This document shows positions 1 through 11,971 of a stretch of 64,000 bases of DNA, piece after piece. How positions within the stretch are numbered: position 1 is the stretch's first letter; the number at the start of each line of letters is the position of its first letter. Source of the stretch: Ciona intestinalis (lineage: Eukaryota; Chordata; Ascidiacea; Phlebobranchia; Cionidae); contig NC_020171.2 in assembly GCF_000224145.3 (NCBI RefSeq), positions 1,243,998 through 1,307,997 of the forward strand, written 5' to 3'. The position numbers were made by a program, and so were the translations under genes. The notes beneath the pieces were generated by a model. That model saw nothing but the letters and a program-made list of their open reading frames with translations, was not told where the DNA came from and searched no databases.

Positions 1-232
1 TATAAATACACCCAAGTGTGTTTGGTGTAAAAGACAGTGAGAATGAGATGTATAAATACACCAAGTATGTCTGGTGTAAAAGAAGGCATCTGTGTTATAA
101 CTCAAAAGCGAGCATGGGGTGTATGAATACACCATGTGTGTCTGGTGTAAAAGAAGGCATCTATGTTATAACTCAACAGTAAGTTTGAGGTGTTTGAATA
201 CATCATGTGTGTCTGGTGCATAGGAAAACCTC
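1..232 (-). repeat. 71-bp palindromic repeat cluster
   Basis: Three units in the orientation opposite to the 47888 array (GTGTATAAATACACC, GTGTGTCTGGTGTAAAAGAA, GTTATAACTCAA). Confidence 0.85.
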
Positions 233-319
233 TCTCAAAAAAGCATGATAAATTTAATTAACCATTGATTTCATTGCTAACATCTCACATATACATGATG
301 TTTCTTTATATTTCCACAG

Positions 320-3300
320 GGTAAGATTACTGAGAATGAGGAGACCACTCAAGTTCCACTTGGTGGGAATGATCATGGAACACTTGGTACACAAACGTGG
401 CAAGAGGTATGTTGTATAATATATTGGGTGGAATCTGTTATTATCTGATGTCTAGGTGTATAAGAAGGTAACTATGTTATAACTTGACTGTGAGCATCAG
501 GTGTATGACATGTTAGTTGTACGAAGGATTTTATGTTATAATTTAACCATGAAGTAGTGTATAAACACACTATGTGTGACTTGTGAATAAAAGGACAGAC
601 AGAAATTATTTGAGCATTAAAAATCCACCATCAATCATGCCTATCAGAAGCCATTGATACAAACAATGTGTGATATTTTGTAAAATAGTTTTGTGTAAAT
701 ATACTGTATATAATCTGCATAGTGAGCATGAGATGTATGAATATACCGTTTGTGCATGGTGTATAAGAAGCCAACTATAACTAAGCTGTGCCTGTGAGAT
801 ATGTTGTAAAATAATCTCAATCTATAATCAAACTTATTCCAAGGTCTCACCTGATCAAAACATAGAAGATATGGTTGGACGACCGATACAACACGAGTCC
901 TCACAAGAACACGCAACTGGTGAAGCTAAATATGTGGATGATATACCGACGTTTAAAGGTCAGATATTCATACACCTCATGCTCACTGTCAAGTTATAAC
1001 ATGGGTGTCTTTTTATACACCAGACACACAGTGTATTTATACACCTCATGCTCACTGTCAAGTTATAACAAGGTGTCTTCTTTAACACCAAACACACATG
1101 TTGTATTCATACACCTCATGCTTACTATCCGTTTTTGATTTTACCCCGAATTTTCATTTTTTGCAGACGAGTTATACATGTGCCTTGTAACAAGTGAAAG
1201 GGCACACGCCAAGATTCTTGAAGTTGACATAAGCAGTGCGGCAACTTCCCCTGGTTTTGTGAATTATATCGATCATCATGATGTGCCTGGTGTAAACGAA
1301 TTCGGTTGTATCGCAAAGGATGATATTGTGTTTGCTGTCGATAAGGTGAGTTACATTTGTCAGTTTAAAAAAAAACAAACCAGAATCATTTACAAAGTTA
1401 CATATGACGTAACTTATAAGTTTTATTTAACAGTTATGAAATATCCCAAGATAAATTATCACCGCAAGGTTGCATGCATATGTGGTAACTCGTAAGCAGG
1501 CGTAGAGTGTATGAAACAAAACACCTGTGCTATAATGGCTGTCTTTGCCCGTCACTCAAGAATAATAAAACATTCATTCGTTCATTTACAAAGTGACATA
1601 CGGGGTAACTCATAACGGGCACAAGTGTATACTAAAGAATAAATAAGCTACATTTATTTATGTGACAATTCAACAAGAGGTTTGTAACATTTAGGTGACA
1701 TGCGTTGGTCAAGTAATAGGAGCCGTGGTAGCAGACACAGAAGCACATGCACGTTTGGCTGTTCAGAAGATAAAAGTCAAATATGAAGACATCTTACCAA
1801 AAATACTCACAATCAAGGTATTTACTAATTCTATTTTATGTGGGTGATGTCCTGCAATTTGGGATTTAGGCCCAGAGTTGGAACATTGCCCTGACACCTA
1901 GGGTTATTGATATTTATGCTAAATTTAGAAAACAACAGTAAAGTTTACCAGAAATTTTAGTATTGAGTTTAAGTACCAGCACTGGGACTTGAACCCAGGA
2001 TATCTCTAACATTTATAAAACATTCAATAAACATTATATTTTTTACAGGATGCAATGAAACATGGCTCATATTTTAAACCAATCACACACCTGAAGGTAA
2101 ATGATGCTGAAACAGCCATGAAAACATGTGATGATGTTGTAGAAGGAGAAATACGGTAAGTTATAAAGTATTAGTAATATCTATAAAGAGGAGTAGTTGA
2201 ACATGTTATGCTACATATGATACTAAAGAGGAGTAGTTGAACATGTTATGCTACATATGATACTGATTATGTTCAATGAGGGTGAGGTCCTACTGCATGG
2301 CATTTCATGGGATCTGAGATTTAAGCACAGTTGGACCACATTGATTCATATTCCATAGTTTTTAATGAATGCCGTTAAGTGTCTTGCCAAAGACATTTAC
2401 TCAACATGATGGCAGCGACGAGATTTAAACCCATAACCTCTGGGTTACAGGCAGGGGCACTAACCAACTGTGCCACAAGACTGAACCAACATACTAACTG
2501 CATATTACTTATCCTATTCTTAGTTGGTGAGGTCCTATGTTATGAGACATCATGGTACCTGAGATTTATGCCAGAGTTGGCACATTGACTCTCTATGTTA
2601 CAGCAGCCCGAAATGAGTTTTTGTTTATTTTTCTAGTGTTTCCAACCAAGTAATTGATTTTATTATTTTCCAGTGTTTACAACCAAGTTTTTGATTTTAT
2701 TACTTTCCAGTGTTGCCGGCCAGGAGCATTTCTACATGGAACCACAGGGTTGTTTGGTTGTTCCTAAAGGTGAGAAAGGGGAAATGGAGATTTTTGCGGC
2801 AACACAAAGTCCAACAGAACTGCAAGATTGGGTGAGAAAATATGTAGCTTTATCGTTACTTAAATAATGTCACTATAGAGTTAAAATTCTCCAGCAGGCT
2901 AAGGGATAATGCATTTTTACCAATCAGAAAAATAAACAAATAACAAGTTACATACAAAATAACAAGGTATATAAAACAGAACAGTTATGTTATAACTCTT
3001 GTCATTACCCTGCCATGCGAGGATAAACAAGTTACATTTTACCTAAAACATAATTTTTTCCTTTCTATTAAAAAAAGTGTTTTAACAACTGATGTATTAT
3101 CGTTACTACCCGTGTTTTTACTTTTGTAAACTCTGCGTTCTTCGTTATCTTGACCAAAGAGCTGAAACAAATTTCATTAATTCATTATTCAGGCTGCCGA
3201 AGTGTTGGGTGTTGATTATAACAAAATTGTAGTTCGTATGAAGCGAATGGGAGGTGGGTTTGGTGGAAAAGAAACTCGCTTTCATGTTTTCTCTAACCCT

Positions 3301-6300
3301 GCTGTTGTTGCTGCTAATAAGTAAGTTGTGTTGAGGTGTTATAGCTTTTGGGTTTGAAGTCATATTGTTTATTGTATAGTTAAGTTATATAAGGATAAGG
3401 TTCTTAAAGTGCTAATTAGACCTAATTATTGCTAGAAATCAGATTGGGTTGTTTATAAACATACATGGTGTATTCATACACCTTATGTTAACTGTCAAAT
3501 TATAACATGGGGTCTTCTGATATACCGGACAAACAAAGTGTATTCATGCTCCTTATAATTTTTAACATTATGTTTAATTTTAGATGCGGTAAACCAATTC
3601 GTTGTGTCCTGACAAGACAAGAAGATATGCAAATGACCGGACAAAGACACCCATTCTATGGGAAATATAAGGTGTATAAATTGTATTATTTTTGCCACAG
3701 TACCAACATGCACACCAAATTGGTAACACAGCATAATTTTATTACACTGGGCTTTGAACCAGGGACTCTCCTGTTAGATCCAACACTGTACCAACATGCA
3801 CACCAAATTTGCCACAGTACCAACATGCACACCAAATTGGTAACACAGCATAATGCCATCACAGTGGGCTTTAAAACCAGGGACTCTCCTGTTAGATCCC
3901 ACACTGTAGTGTTTTGGTTTAATGCTGACACCATCAAGTAAATTGTTTATATACAACACTGATCGTCTTGTGTATGGAATAATGACATGAGATTAAGATT
4001 CTAAAAATATTGTAACCAAACAAACGTGATAAATCCAAACAATCCATCTGAATTTATTGGCTGTGATCAATACTAAGCGCACTACAATGCTACAAATAGT
4101 GCAATAAACTTTTTTTCCTACTGTCCCTAGCCCAGAGACTACAGGTTAACAAACTGTTTTTTTCCAGGTTGGTTTCACAAAAGAAGGCAAGTTTGTTTCC
4201 CTTATCTTGGATATTTATAACAACGGTGGTAACAGCACAGATCTGTCTGGACCTGTCCTGGAAAAAGCTATTCTGCATGCTGATCATTGTTACAGGTAGT
4301 CTGATATAATATGATGTTTCTATTACTGACAATTATGGAATAGACCAAGTTCAAAAGGGCTTACATCCCAGGACTTAGATATGTCTAATGGTATAATTAT
4401 CAGCCATACATTATTAAAACAAACTAAAAAACGCCAACAAAATTACATACAAATTCACTTGCAAGCGTAGATTGTATTAATCTTCCTTAACCACATAATC
4501 ACATATATAAGTGATAACTCATAAGCGGACACTAGGTCTATGAAATAGAACACCCGCAGTATAATGAGTCGTTTATTCTATTGGGGTGAGGCCGTGCCCA
4601 ATTTTTTCAAATTCAATAGCATATGTCTGAAACACCAGTGTTATTAGAACTGACATTGTCAGTTACATTAATTTAATTTAATTTTTTTTTTAATCTTTAT
4701 TTAATTATATACTTTTATATATAACAAAAAAATAAACAAATAAACTTGCAAGCATAAACTTTATAAGTCCTCCCTAACCCAAATTATTTCCCAGCATTCC
4801 AAACATTAGCATCACCGGTTATGTTTGCAAAACTAACATTTCCTCGAACACGGCATTCCGTGGGTTTGGTGCACCACAAGGAATGATAATAGCAGAAGAC
4901 TGGGTTTGGAAGGTGGCAACCAAACTTAATGTTCCCCATGAGAAAGTAAGTGGAAAAAACTATGCAGAAATTTGTACTGCTCATTCTTCTGTGTTGCCTA
5001 TGCCATTTTTGATTGTATTTACTTTTTTATTTGCATTAATTTCTTCTATCAGTCTATATTGCTAGATAGAAACTGTGCCTATACATGGTGTATTTTCAGT
5101 TTTTTTTCCTCTTGTTCATGTTTCAATTACTGTCAATAACTTTGTTCTGTGTTAAAACAAAAGACAGAGCAGTAAAAATAGAGGGTAGCCTCGAACCTGT
5201 AACCACTAGCCAAGAGGCAGGCACATTAACCACTGTACTACAACTCCCAAATAACTTAAATATTTTGTAATTCTTAGATTCGTGAAATGAACATGTACAA
5301 GGAAGGTGACTTTACCCACTTCGGACAACAGTTAGAAGATTTCTATTTGAAACGCTGTTGGGAAGAATGTTTGAAAAGGTCAAAGTTCACGGAGCGAAAA
5401 TCAGAAGTTGAGGAATATAATTCGAAAAATCGGTAATGAGGTTTTAATGTTGATCCATTTTGTGCTATAACTTGTTTAGATGCAACATTTGTATATGAGA
5501 AGTCACTTTTTCCTATACCTCAGCAGCGATCATGAGGTGTATGAATACACAATGTGGTGTATCAGACGACTCTTAAACTAAAAAGTGGAAATAAGCATAA
5601 TGAGGTGTATAAATACAATGTATGCCACATATTTCCCAAAGTATATTTAAAACACAGTTGGCGAAAACGTGGAATCTCGTGCATTCCAACTAAGTTTGGA
5701 ATATCTTTTGCTGACGGAGGTGGTCTACATCTTAACCAGGCGGGGGCGCTAGTACACGTTTATAAAGATGGCTCGGTTTTGGTAACACACGGTGGGACCG
5801 AGATGGGACAAGGACTTCACACAAAGATGATACAGGTTTTAATTGTTGCAGATATTTCTCTAAGTGCAAATTTGCGATAAAGTTTTAAAAAGTTGAATTG
5901 TGAATTCTGACAACAGGTTGTGTTTGAGTTTAAGATTGAAATAGTCATAAAAAAGTAGTTGGTTAAATTTTGACAAAATGAAATTAACCTTTAGCCCTTA
6001 GTGTCTTTTGAGCTGTGTATTTTGAAAGTCCTTCTTTCCGTGATATTTATATTTGAACTGGTATGTTGCATGTTAAAACTGGCATCAAAGCACAGTGGTT
6101 GTAGCACCTACTACACACTGTCCCTAGCCCAGAGACTACAGGTTTGAGGCTCGACATTGCCACCATTGTGGTTGAGTGTGTTCTTGGGCAAGACATCCAA
6201 CGGAAATTGCTCCAACCCAGTAGACTCACTGAAACTAACATTTTTTCAGGTAGCAAGCAAATGCTTGGGAATTTCTGTAAATCATGTTTATATATCGGAG

Positions 6301-8813
6301 AGTGGAACCAACACCGTTCCCAATACTTCTGCAACTGCTGCAAGCACTGGAGCTGATCTAAATGGAATGGCAGTCAAGGTAATGTTGAGTATTATTTTCG
6401 TGTAACTAGGGTGGCATGGTGTATGGGTTTACCATGTAAGTCTATTTTTGACCGGCGCCGTGGCATAGTGGTTAGCGCGCCTGCCTGTAACCCAGAGGTA
6501 ATGGATTCAAGGCTCGTCGCTGCTACCATTGTGGGCGTATGTGTCTNNNNNNNNNNNNNNNNNNNNNNNNNNNNNNNNNNNNNNNNNNNNNNNNNNAGGT
6601 TGAAACCACTGCAAGAAAGGAATCCTGGCCTTGGTTGGGAAGATGTTGTTATGAAAGCTTATCTATCTCGAATTAGTCTTTCTGCTACTGGGTTTCATGG
6701 GTAAGTTCTGATAATTAATGTACTGTAGGTAATACATAAGGTACATACTTATATTGGGGGTTGTAGGGGTTTAGGAAGGTACCCATGTTATAACTTGACA
6801 GTGAGCATGGGGTGTATGAATACACCATGTGTGTCCGGTGTATAGGAAGACACCCATGTGATAACTGGACAGTGAGCAGGATGTGACTGCATTTACAACT
6901 TCTTGATTGAACAAAAAACTGTTATACTTACCTTACATTTATCCACATCCATGTTTATACTAGGACACCAGAGATAGGATATGAATGGGACAAACAGTCG
7001 GGTTTATGTGTTGGCCGCCCATTCAATTACTTTACTTATGGTGTGGCTGTTTCTGAAGTAGAAGTGGACTGTCTAACTGGGGACCATATTGTCAGGCAAA
7101 CTGATATTGTCATGGACTGTGGGAAAAGTCTTAACCCTGCAATTGATATTGGACAGGTCAGATGTTTGTGTTGTATGAATTGTCTTGTTTAAAACCTACA
7201 CAGTATTTGAATAAAATGAAATGAAAATGTACTTATTTATGCTTGAAAAATGAAATGAAAATGTACTTATTTATCCTTAAAAAATGAAATGAAAATGTAC
7301 TTATTTATCCTTGAAAAATGAAATGAAAATGTACTTATTTATGCTTGAAAAATGAAATGAAAATGTACTTATTTATCCTTAAAAAATGAAATGAAAATAT
7401 ACTTATTTATCCTTAAAAAATGAAATGAAAATGTACTTATTTATGCTTGAAAAATGAAATGAAAATGTACTTATTTATCCTTAAAAAATGAAATGAAAAT
7501 GTACTTATTTATGCTTGAAAATGAAATGAAAATGAATTTATTTATCCTTGCGAAGCAATGACAATCATAATAACAGGGGTGTTCTGTTTCATTCATCCCG
7601 TTTACTAGTTGCCATGGGCGATTGGAACAAATGTTTGTCTGGTGTATAAGATTACTGATAGTATAACTTGACAGTGAGCATGAGGTGTTTGAAAACACTT
7701 GGCAAAAATTATATGAACTACAATCTGTGTAAATTAAATACAAGGAATCATTAATTTTAGGCTTCCAAGATCCAGTCTGAACCAGTAAATACCAGTCTAA
7801 TCTAGTTTATATACAGATTGAAGGTGCTTTCACCCAGGGGTATGGTTTGTTTACATTAGAAGAGCCATTACTGTTGAACAATGGCCACTTGCTAACTAAG
7901 GGTCCAGGGGCTTATAAGATCCCTGGATTTGGAGATTGCCCACATCAGTTTAATGTTCACCTTTTAAGAAACGCACCAAACAAAAGAGCGATTTTTTCTT
8001 CAAAGGTATTTTAGGTCCGCGATTGCTAAACAATTTTTGTGAGTCTTTAGTCAACTTCTAAAGTAAATATATCTGCTGCCATTTTTAATAAAAGTACTGT
8101 TTTTACTGATTGTTGCTGTTTCAATTAATCTGATCTGTGTTACTGTATTCAAAGAAATAAAGAATAATTCATGTTATGTCATTTAACTTAAATTTCTGTA
8201 CTAAAAATGTACATTAATATGCCTGTTCTTAGGGTGTAGGAGAGCCTCCCTTATTCCTTGCTGCCTCTGTGTTTTTTGCAATCAAAAACGCCATTGTTAG
8301 CGCTCGAATAGAATCCGGCTTGTCCCCAGATTTTCGTTTGGACAGTCCAGCTACTGTGGAACGAATCCGAATGTCTTGTGGGGATAAATTCACTCTGCAG
8401 GTTGTGTTTAAGTTTTTTTATTTTTTTTAAATATGTGGTATGAGGTGTATTTATTTCACTATTACATGCTTAATTCTTTTAATTAAAACTTATTTATATT
8501 AAGAATAACTGAATGAATGTGTGTAACTTGTTTTTAACCTCCATGGTGGGCAGCGAGAGACGTTATACTTATAACAATGGTGTTTAGTTCACACACCTTA
8601 TGCGAATTTCACCCACAATGACAGCATGGTATACCAGTTTTTAGTGCTGAGATGTATGTATTTCATAACTTAGGTGTTTTGCTGTTTAAAAACACTTTAA
8701 CCTTCACACTGTTATAGGTTATTAGGTACATGTTACAAATTTTTTGTTTTTTATAGCACCAAAAGCATAGTGGAGAGGAGACATCTGGTACAACATGGTG
8801 CTTTCCTGCTTAA
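320..8813 (+). CDS. XDH: xanthine dehydrogenase/oxidase, C-terminal (molybdenum) part, 5' end outside window
   Basis: Molybdo-flavoenzyme that oxidises hypoxanthine to xanthine and urate in purine catabolism. Exons with matching phases: 320-406, 844-958, 1167-1345, 1695-1817, 2049-2155, 2711-2831, 3193-3320, 3584-3671, 4168-4295, 4795-4945, 5278-5432, 5658-5835, 6250-6378, one starting inside the N gap and ending 6700, 6964-7156, 7817-8005, 8233-8400, 8757-8813 (TAA). About 800 codons are visible, covering the linker and molybdopterin domains; the 2Fe-2S and FAD domains must lie upstream of base 1. Seen motifs: [11 protein letters not shown] (exon 7), NTAFRGFG (exon 10), [15 protein letters not shown] (exon 12), [18 protein letters not shown] (exon 15) and [10 protein letters not shown] (exon 17, catalytic Glu). 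The acidic residue in GGKE favours XDH over aldehyde oxidase, but the position of bovine Arg880 is Lys here (LEKA). The last 18 residues diverge from vertebrate XDH. Confidence 0.93.
440..1132. repeat. 71-bp palindromic repeat copies flanking an XDH exon
   Basis: Degenerate reverse units at about 440-600 and 715-800 and forward units at 964-1132, on either side of the exon at 844-958. Confidence 0.75.
1470..1650 (+). repeat. SINE 3' fragments in XDH intron
   Basis: GTGGTAACTCGTAAGCAGGC...AACACCTGTGCTATAATGGC with an ATTCATTCGTTCATTTAC tail, then a second start of the same unit at about 1600. Similar 3' fragments occur at 2940-3030, 4440-4565, 46100-46300 and 46500-46700. Confidence 0.6.
2185..2264 (+). 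repeat. perfect 40-bp tandem duplication
   Basis: AAAGAGGAGTAGTTGAACAT begins at 2185 and 2225; both 40-bp units are identical. Located 30 bases after an XDH exon donor. Confidence 0.95.
2365..2487 (-). mobile_element. tRNA-derived SINE fragment in XDH intron
   Basis: GTTAAGTGTCTTGCC body, box B side GATTTAAACCCATAACCTCT and box A side GCACTAACCAACTGTGCCA in reverse orientation. Confidence 0.65.
2637..2710 (+). repeat. 37-bp tandem duplication carrying splice acceptors
   Basis: Acceptor-like AG|TGTT occurs at 2636, 2673 and 2710, each 37 bp apart, with a shared body (CAACCAAGT..TTGATTTTAT). Only the last acceptor keeps the XDH frame. Confidence 0.9.
3450..3560 (+). repeat. 71-bp palindromic repeat
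   Basis: About one and a half units before the XDH exon at 3584 (GGTGTATTCATACACCTTAT, CAAATTATAACATGGGGTCT). Confidence 0.75.
3691..3912 (-). repeat. tandem duplicate of a second tRNA-like element
   Basis: A 117-bp unit occurs twice (from 3691 and 3808): TTTGCCACAGTACCAACATG...GGCTTTGAACCAGGGACTC. On the minus strand the end reads GGTTCAAAGCC, a box B match, so this looks like the 3' end of another tRNA-derived family. It creates the spurious ORF at 3507-3941. Confidence 0.65.
5181..5250 (-). mobile_element. tRNA-like SINE fragment next to XDH exon
   Basis: Minus strand has box A TAGTACAGTGG and box B GGTTCGAGGC, both matching pol III consensus. It lies 28 bases before the acceptor of the exon at 5278. 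Confidence 0.7.
6085..6232 (+). mobile_element. tRNA-derived SINE next to XDH exon acceptor
   Basis: AGCACAGTGGTTGTAGCACC head, GGTTTGAGGCTCGAC box B side, CCACCATTGTGG and TTCTTGGGCAAGACATCCAA body, ending about 18 bases before the acceptor of the exon at 6250. Confidence 0.7.
6449..6546 (+). mobile_element. tRNA-derived SINE, head, cut by gap
   Basis: Pol III box A TGGCATAGTGG at 6461-6471 fits TRGYNNARNGG; a slightly altered box B (GGATTCAAGGC) follows at about 6503. The family signature CCATTGTGGGCGTATGTGTC runs into the gap. The same head, reversed, is seen at 63158-63091. Confidence 0.8.
6547..6596. other. assembly gap (50 N) inside the XDH gene
   Basis: Fifty Ns directly after a tRNA-derived SINE head. 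The gap hides the acceptor and first codons of the XDH exon that resumes at 6597 with RLKPLQ. A round 50 suggests nominal rather than measured size. Confidence 0.98.
6768..6880 (-). repeat. 71-bp palindromic repeat
   Basis: One and a half units in XDH intron (GTTATAACTTGACAGTGAGC, GGTGTATGAATACACC). Confidence 0.8.
7213..7560 (+). repeat. 34-bp minisatellite, about 10 copies
   Basis: ACTTATTTAT starts at 7231, 7265, 7299, 7333, 7367, 7401, 7435, 7469 and 7503, an exact 34-bp period; the unit is AAATGAAATGAAAATGT plus ACTTATTTATCCTTRAA. The tenth unit runs into a reverse SINE 3' end (TTTATCCTTGCGAAGCAATG, GGGTGTTCTGTTTCATTC). Confidence 0.95.
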
Positions 8814-10039
8814 AAGTTGAATTAATTACCTTAATTTCCGGGCAGCATTATTTATGTTTAGGTTTCTAAATGTGTCTAATTAGCTATTTTTTAAATTTGT
8901 TATTCTGGAACAAGTTAAAATGCTTAATAATCAAAAACTACGATTTAAATCCAAGCTGGAACTTTCACCAATTACTAAATTAAATTTATTTTAGATAAAA
9001 ATTAGATGTTTTACAATCTAAAATGCCCTGCTGGTTTACTTACTTTATTTATCAAGGAAAATGGCGTTAAACCTGGAATTCAGTCTCGTTAAATTTTGCT
9101 TCAATTTAAGTTCCATTTTAATATTGTGATAGTTTTGGCTTGCATAGTATTATGGGTGTTTTTTAATTTCCTAGGAGCTACCTTTTTTGTGAAAAGTATT
9201 TGTAGTTTAATGATTATACAACTTTTAATTAAATAAGAGAATCTTTTATGTTATAATTTGTTGTCCAAACGCACTAATAGAATATTTCACTCCGGTTTTA
9301 AAAGTTCACCAGGCTGTAGTACAGGGGTTGAACTCTTATATAATCATTGTCGGGGTTGAACTCTTATATAATCAGAGGGTCAGAGGTGTATAAAACACCT
9401 GTATTCTAACATTTTCTAGCCACGTGGGGGATGCAGCAGATTACACTCAAGTTTATAGACCCCTCCTGAAATAGAACTATATATAGGTTCAAAACAGACT
9501 CACAAGTACAACAATCTTAACTAACATTCTGTTGCATTACACTTCACACGATTGCTAACACCGGCAAATTTTCTTACGCCAAAACCAATATTGTACATGC
9601 ACGTACACAAATAAAACTGTTTCAAGTGAAATTAAAGTCTTCTAGGTGTCCACAAATAAGCAATAGGGCCGGGTTAAAAGCACCCCAAGGGAATTAAATT
9701 AATTGGTATCCGCTGACAAGTAACTGAACTTTTGTATCAATAAAATTTTCAGTTGGCACTGACCAGGGGACAAGGGGTCACATTAACATACGAGTCCTAT
9801 CATTTACATTCGGGGACCTCGGGGTTAAACCGTTTTACATGCGGCTACAACAGAGCGAAAACGAGGCTTTTGTGAGAGATTAAAAAAAGAACTGAGGACC
9901 ATTGTGGTAAGTTGGTATGTACATTTGAAAATTATTTAATTCTTTTGCAGATTTTTACATTCGAACTTTTCTAGGAAGTCCAGGTTTTGGGTAATAATTT
10001 GAAAATGCCCAATTGAGAACAGTAGTGTTGGTTGGTTGT
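8814..10039. other. convergent intergenic region XDH / eIF5A
   Basis: 3' flank of both convergent genes. AATAAA hexamers on the plus strand at 9610-9615 and 9739-9744 could end XDH transcripts. A 23-bp direct repeat (TTGAACTCTTATATAATCA) occurs twice near 9329-9375. No minus-strand AATAAA for eIF5A could be assigned close to its stop. No ORF of interest. Confidence 0.5.
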
Positions 10040-11971
10040 TTAATCATCATTCTTTTCCTTTGCTGTAATCACCTTTTCACGTCCCAACGCTGCCAAAATT
10101 GTTATCTAAAAACAAAAAGTTTATTTTTAATTCTATATGGGTAGGGTCTATGTCAAGGACCTAAGATTTAGGCAAGAACTGGCCCATTACCCTAAGACAC
10201 AGAAAGTTTTATGTAAGTCGACACTTTACACAACACAGTACCCAACCCCATTGAGAAAAAATTAGGCTGATTGGTAATTTGTGGTTTCCTTAAATATGTT
10301 AAAAAGTAAAGCTTTAATTAGCAACTAAAAACCTTCCAATCAGAGTGTAACTATAGGATTCTGGCACAAAAATATGCATCGTATTTTAAAATTTGAATTT
10401 AATTCAAACAAAATGGGTGAACAACACAATTACTTACATAACAATCTGACCCAGACTCTATGATCTTATGAATGCTGTCCAGCATAGGTTTTTCTTCAAC
10501 CTTCAGCTCCCTTGTGTCGCCATCTTCCTCCATAATAGTAACCTGCTGATCAGCAACGTCCACGTCGACAACCTGTGCACAATTTTTGGTTTAAACAATT
10601 AGAAGATTAAAACATTGTTAAAAAACAGTAAAACACTAGTTAAAAAGATTATTTTGTAGGGGTAAATGGGGATCTGGACCATTGAATTGAAAACGGGTTG
10701 AATATTATTTGCCTTTTAATGTGATCATGTGAGGTATTAATACGTCGGCAATAAATACTTTAAATGCGAATAAGCGTGATGTATTCCAGCGTTAAAAGAT
10801 TGAAAATTACCGCTCTGGCCCTTTTTGTTAGAATAAAAGAAATACCCATGCTTTATTGCTCCTACAGTGGTCCCTAATAAAACTACAGGTTGCAAGCAGT
10901 TGCAAACAGTTGCAGATATTTTGTTTATTTTGACCAGAAACGCTCAGCCTTGTCCAATAGATGTCAAATGACCATACGAGTTCTCAAACCAACTTTGGGT
11001 AAGGTACCTCAAATGGATTTTGAGTTATGGAAATAACCAAAACATCTCCTACCGCATAATGGTGTTTTGATCATAACTCAAAAATCATTTTAGGTATCGA
11101 ACTGAAAGTTGGTTTGTTAAACTCGTATGGTCATTTTTTATCTATTGGACATGGTTGCATAGCATTTCTGTTCAAAATAACCAAAATATCTGCAACCGCT
11201 TGCAAACCGTAGTTTTATTATGGACCCCTCCTAGACCTAAGCACAATCAGAAGAAAATAAACAACAACAATTGACCTGGACTTCAGTTCTTTTTATATTT
11301 GGAACCTGCATATTATGAGTAGAAGGACTGATGTCCTCGTACTTTTTGCTGTCAAAAATATCAATCCCAACCATATGGACCTATAAAGAAAGCTTACTTT
11401 AGCGTATAGCTATTATAAAATGTAACTTGATTTAGCCTCGGCTGGAAAACAAGTGGTTATAACACGGGTTTCTCACGCCTCCTGTCAGCTTACAAGTTAC
11501 TATTTAAGCTAATTTGAGGGTTATTATAAAATGTATATATATTTATATAAAAGATACAGTACTTTTTGAAATACACATTGTAGGTTATAATATATATATA
11601 TAGTTTAAAAGTAAAAAAAATGTTGCGAAATCGTTTTGCCCATTCAGTAGATGTATAAATCAAAATGCATGCCAAAATTAGTCATCATAAATATTCTTTC
11701 ATTACTTTAACTGTAAATACCCATGGAATCAAAATATTTTGGCATAACGGGCGTAACGGGCCTATTTAGCCTAAATCCCAGGTCCTTAACAAGGGTCTCA
11801 GCTACATAGAATATAAGATAACGTTACCTTTGCGTGGCCGTGCTTTCCAGTTTTTGAAGTAGACATGTCCACGATTTTAACGGCATGACCCTTGATCATA
11901 ACGTGACCATTTTTACGTAATGCAGAGCATTGCATAGGGTAAGTCATGGATGCACCGGAGTCATTTGACAT
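10040..11971 (-). CDS. EIF5A: eukaryotic translation initiation factor 5A
   Basis: Small translation factor that helps stalled ribosomes form difficult peptide bonds and assists termination. Four exons on the minus strand: 11971-11828 (ATG), 11380-11276, 10572-10438, 10105-10040 (TAA); phases all match, giving 149 residues, near the usual 150-160. Exon 1 carries the hypusination loop [12 protein letters not shown] with the modified Lys at residue 43 (human K50). Exon 2 continues [17 protein letters not shown]...STHNM; exons 3 and 4 form the OB-fold C-domain ending [19 protein letters not shown]. The N-terminal tail is shorter than in vertebrates. The intron between exons 2 and 3 holds a large inverted repeat (10868-11228). 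The gene is convergent with XDH (1.2 kb apart). Deoxyhypusine synthase and hydroxylase would be needed for activity; neither is in the window. Confidence 0.95.
10868..11228. mobile_element. 360-bp foldback (long inverted repeat) in eIF5A intron
   Basis: Left arm starts GGTCCCTAATAAAACTAC and includes TTGCAGATATTTTG, TCCAATAGAT and AATGACCATACGAGTT; the right arm carries the reverse complements (AACTCGTATGGTCATT, ATCTATTGGAC, CAAAATATCTGCAA, GTAGTTTTATTATGGACC). Arms are about 160 bp with moderate divergence; the centre is near 11050. It has the look of a foldback MITE. Confidence 0.88.

Noticed and set aside
3507..3941. 144-codon ORF
   Set aside because: Made of the real XDH exon 3584-3671 read through its donor into a duplicated tRNA-like repeat.
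6461..6520. Possible tRNA gene (box A and box B present)
   Set aside because: No cloverleaf can be drawn, box B is altered, and the same head occurs with a fixed SINE body elsewhere; it is a SINE.
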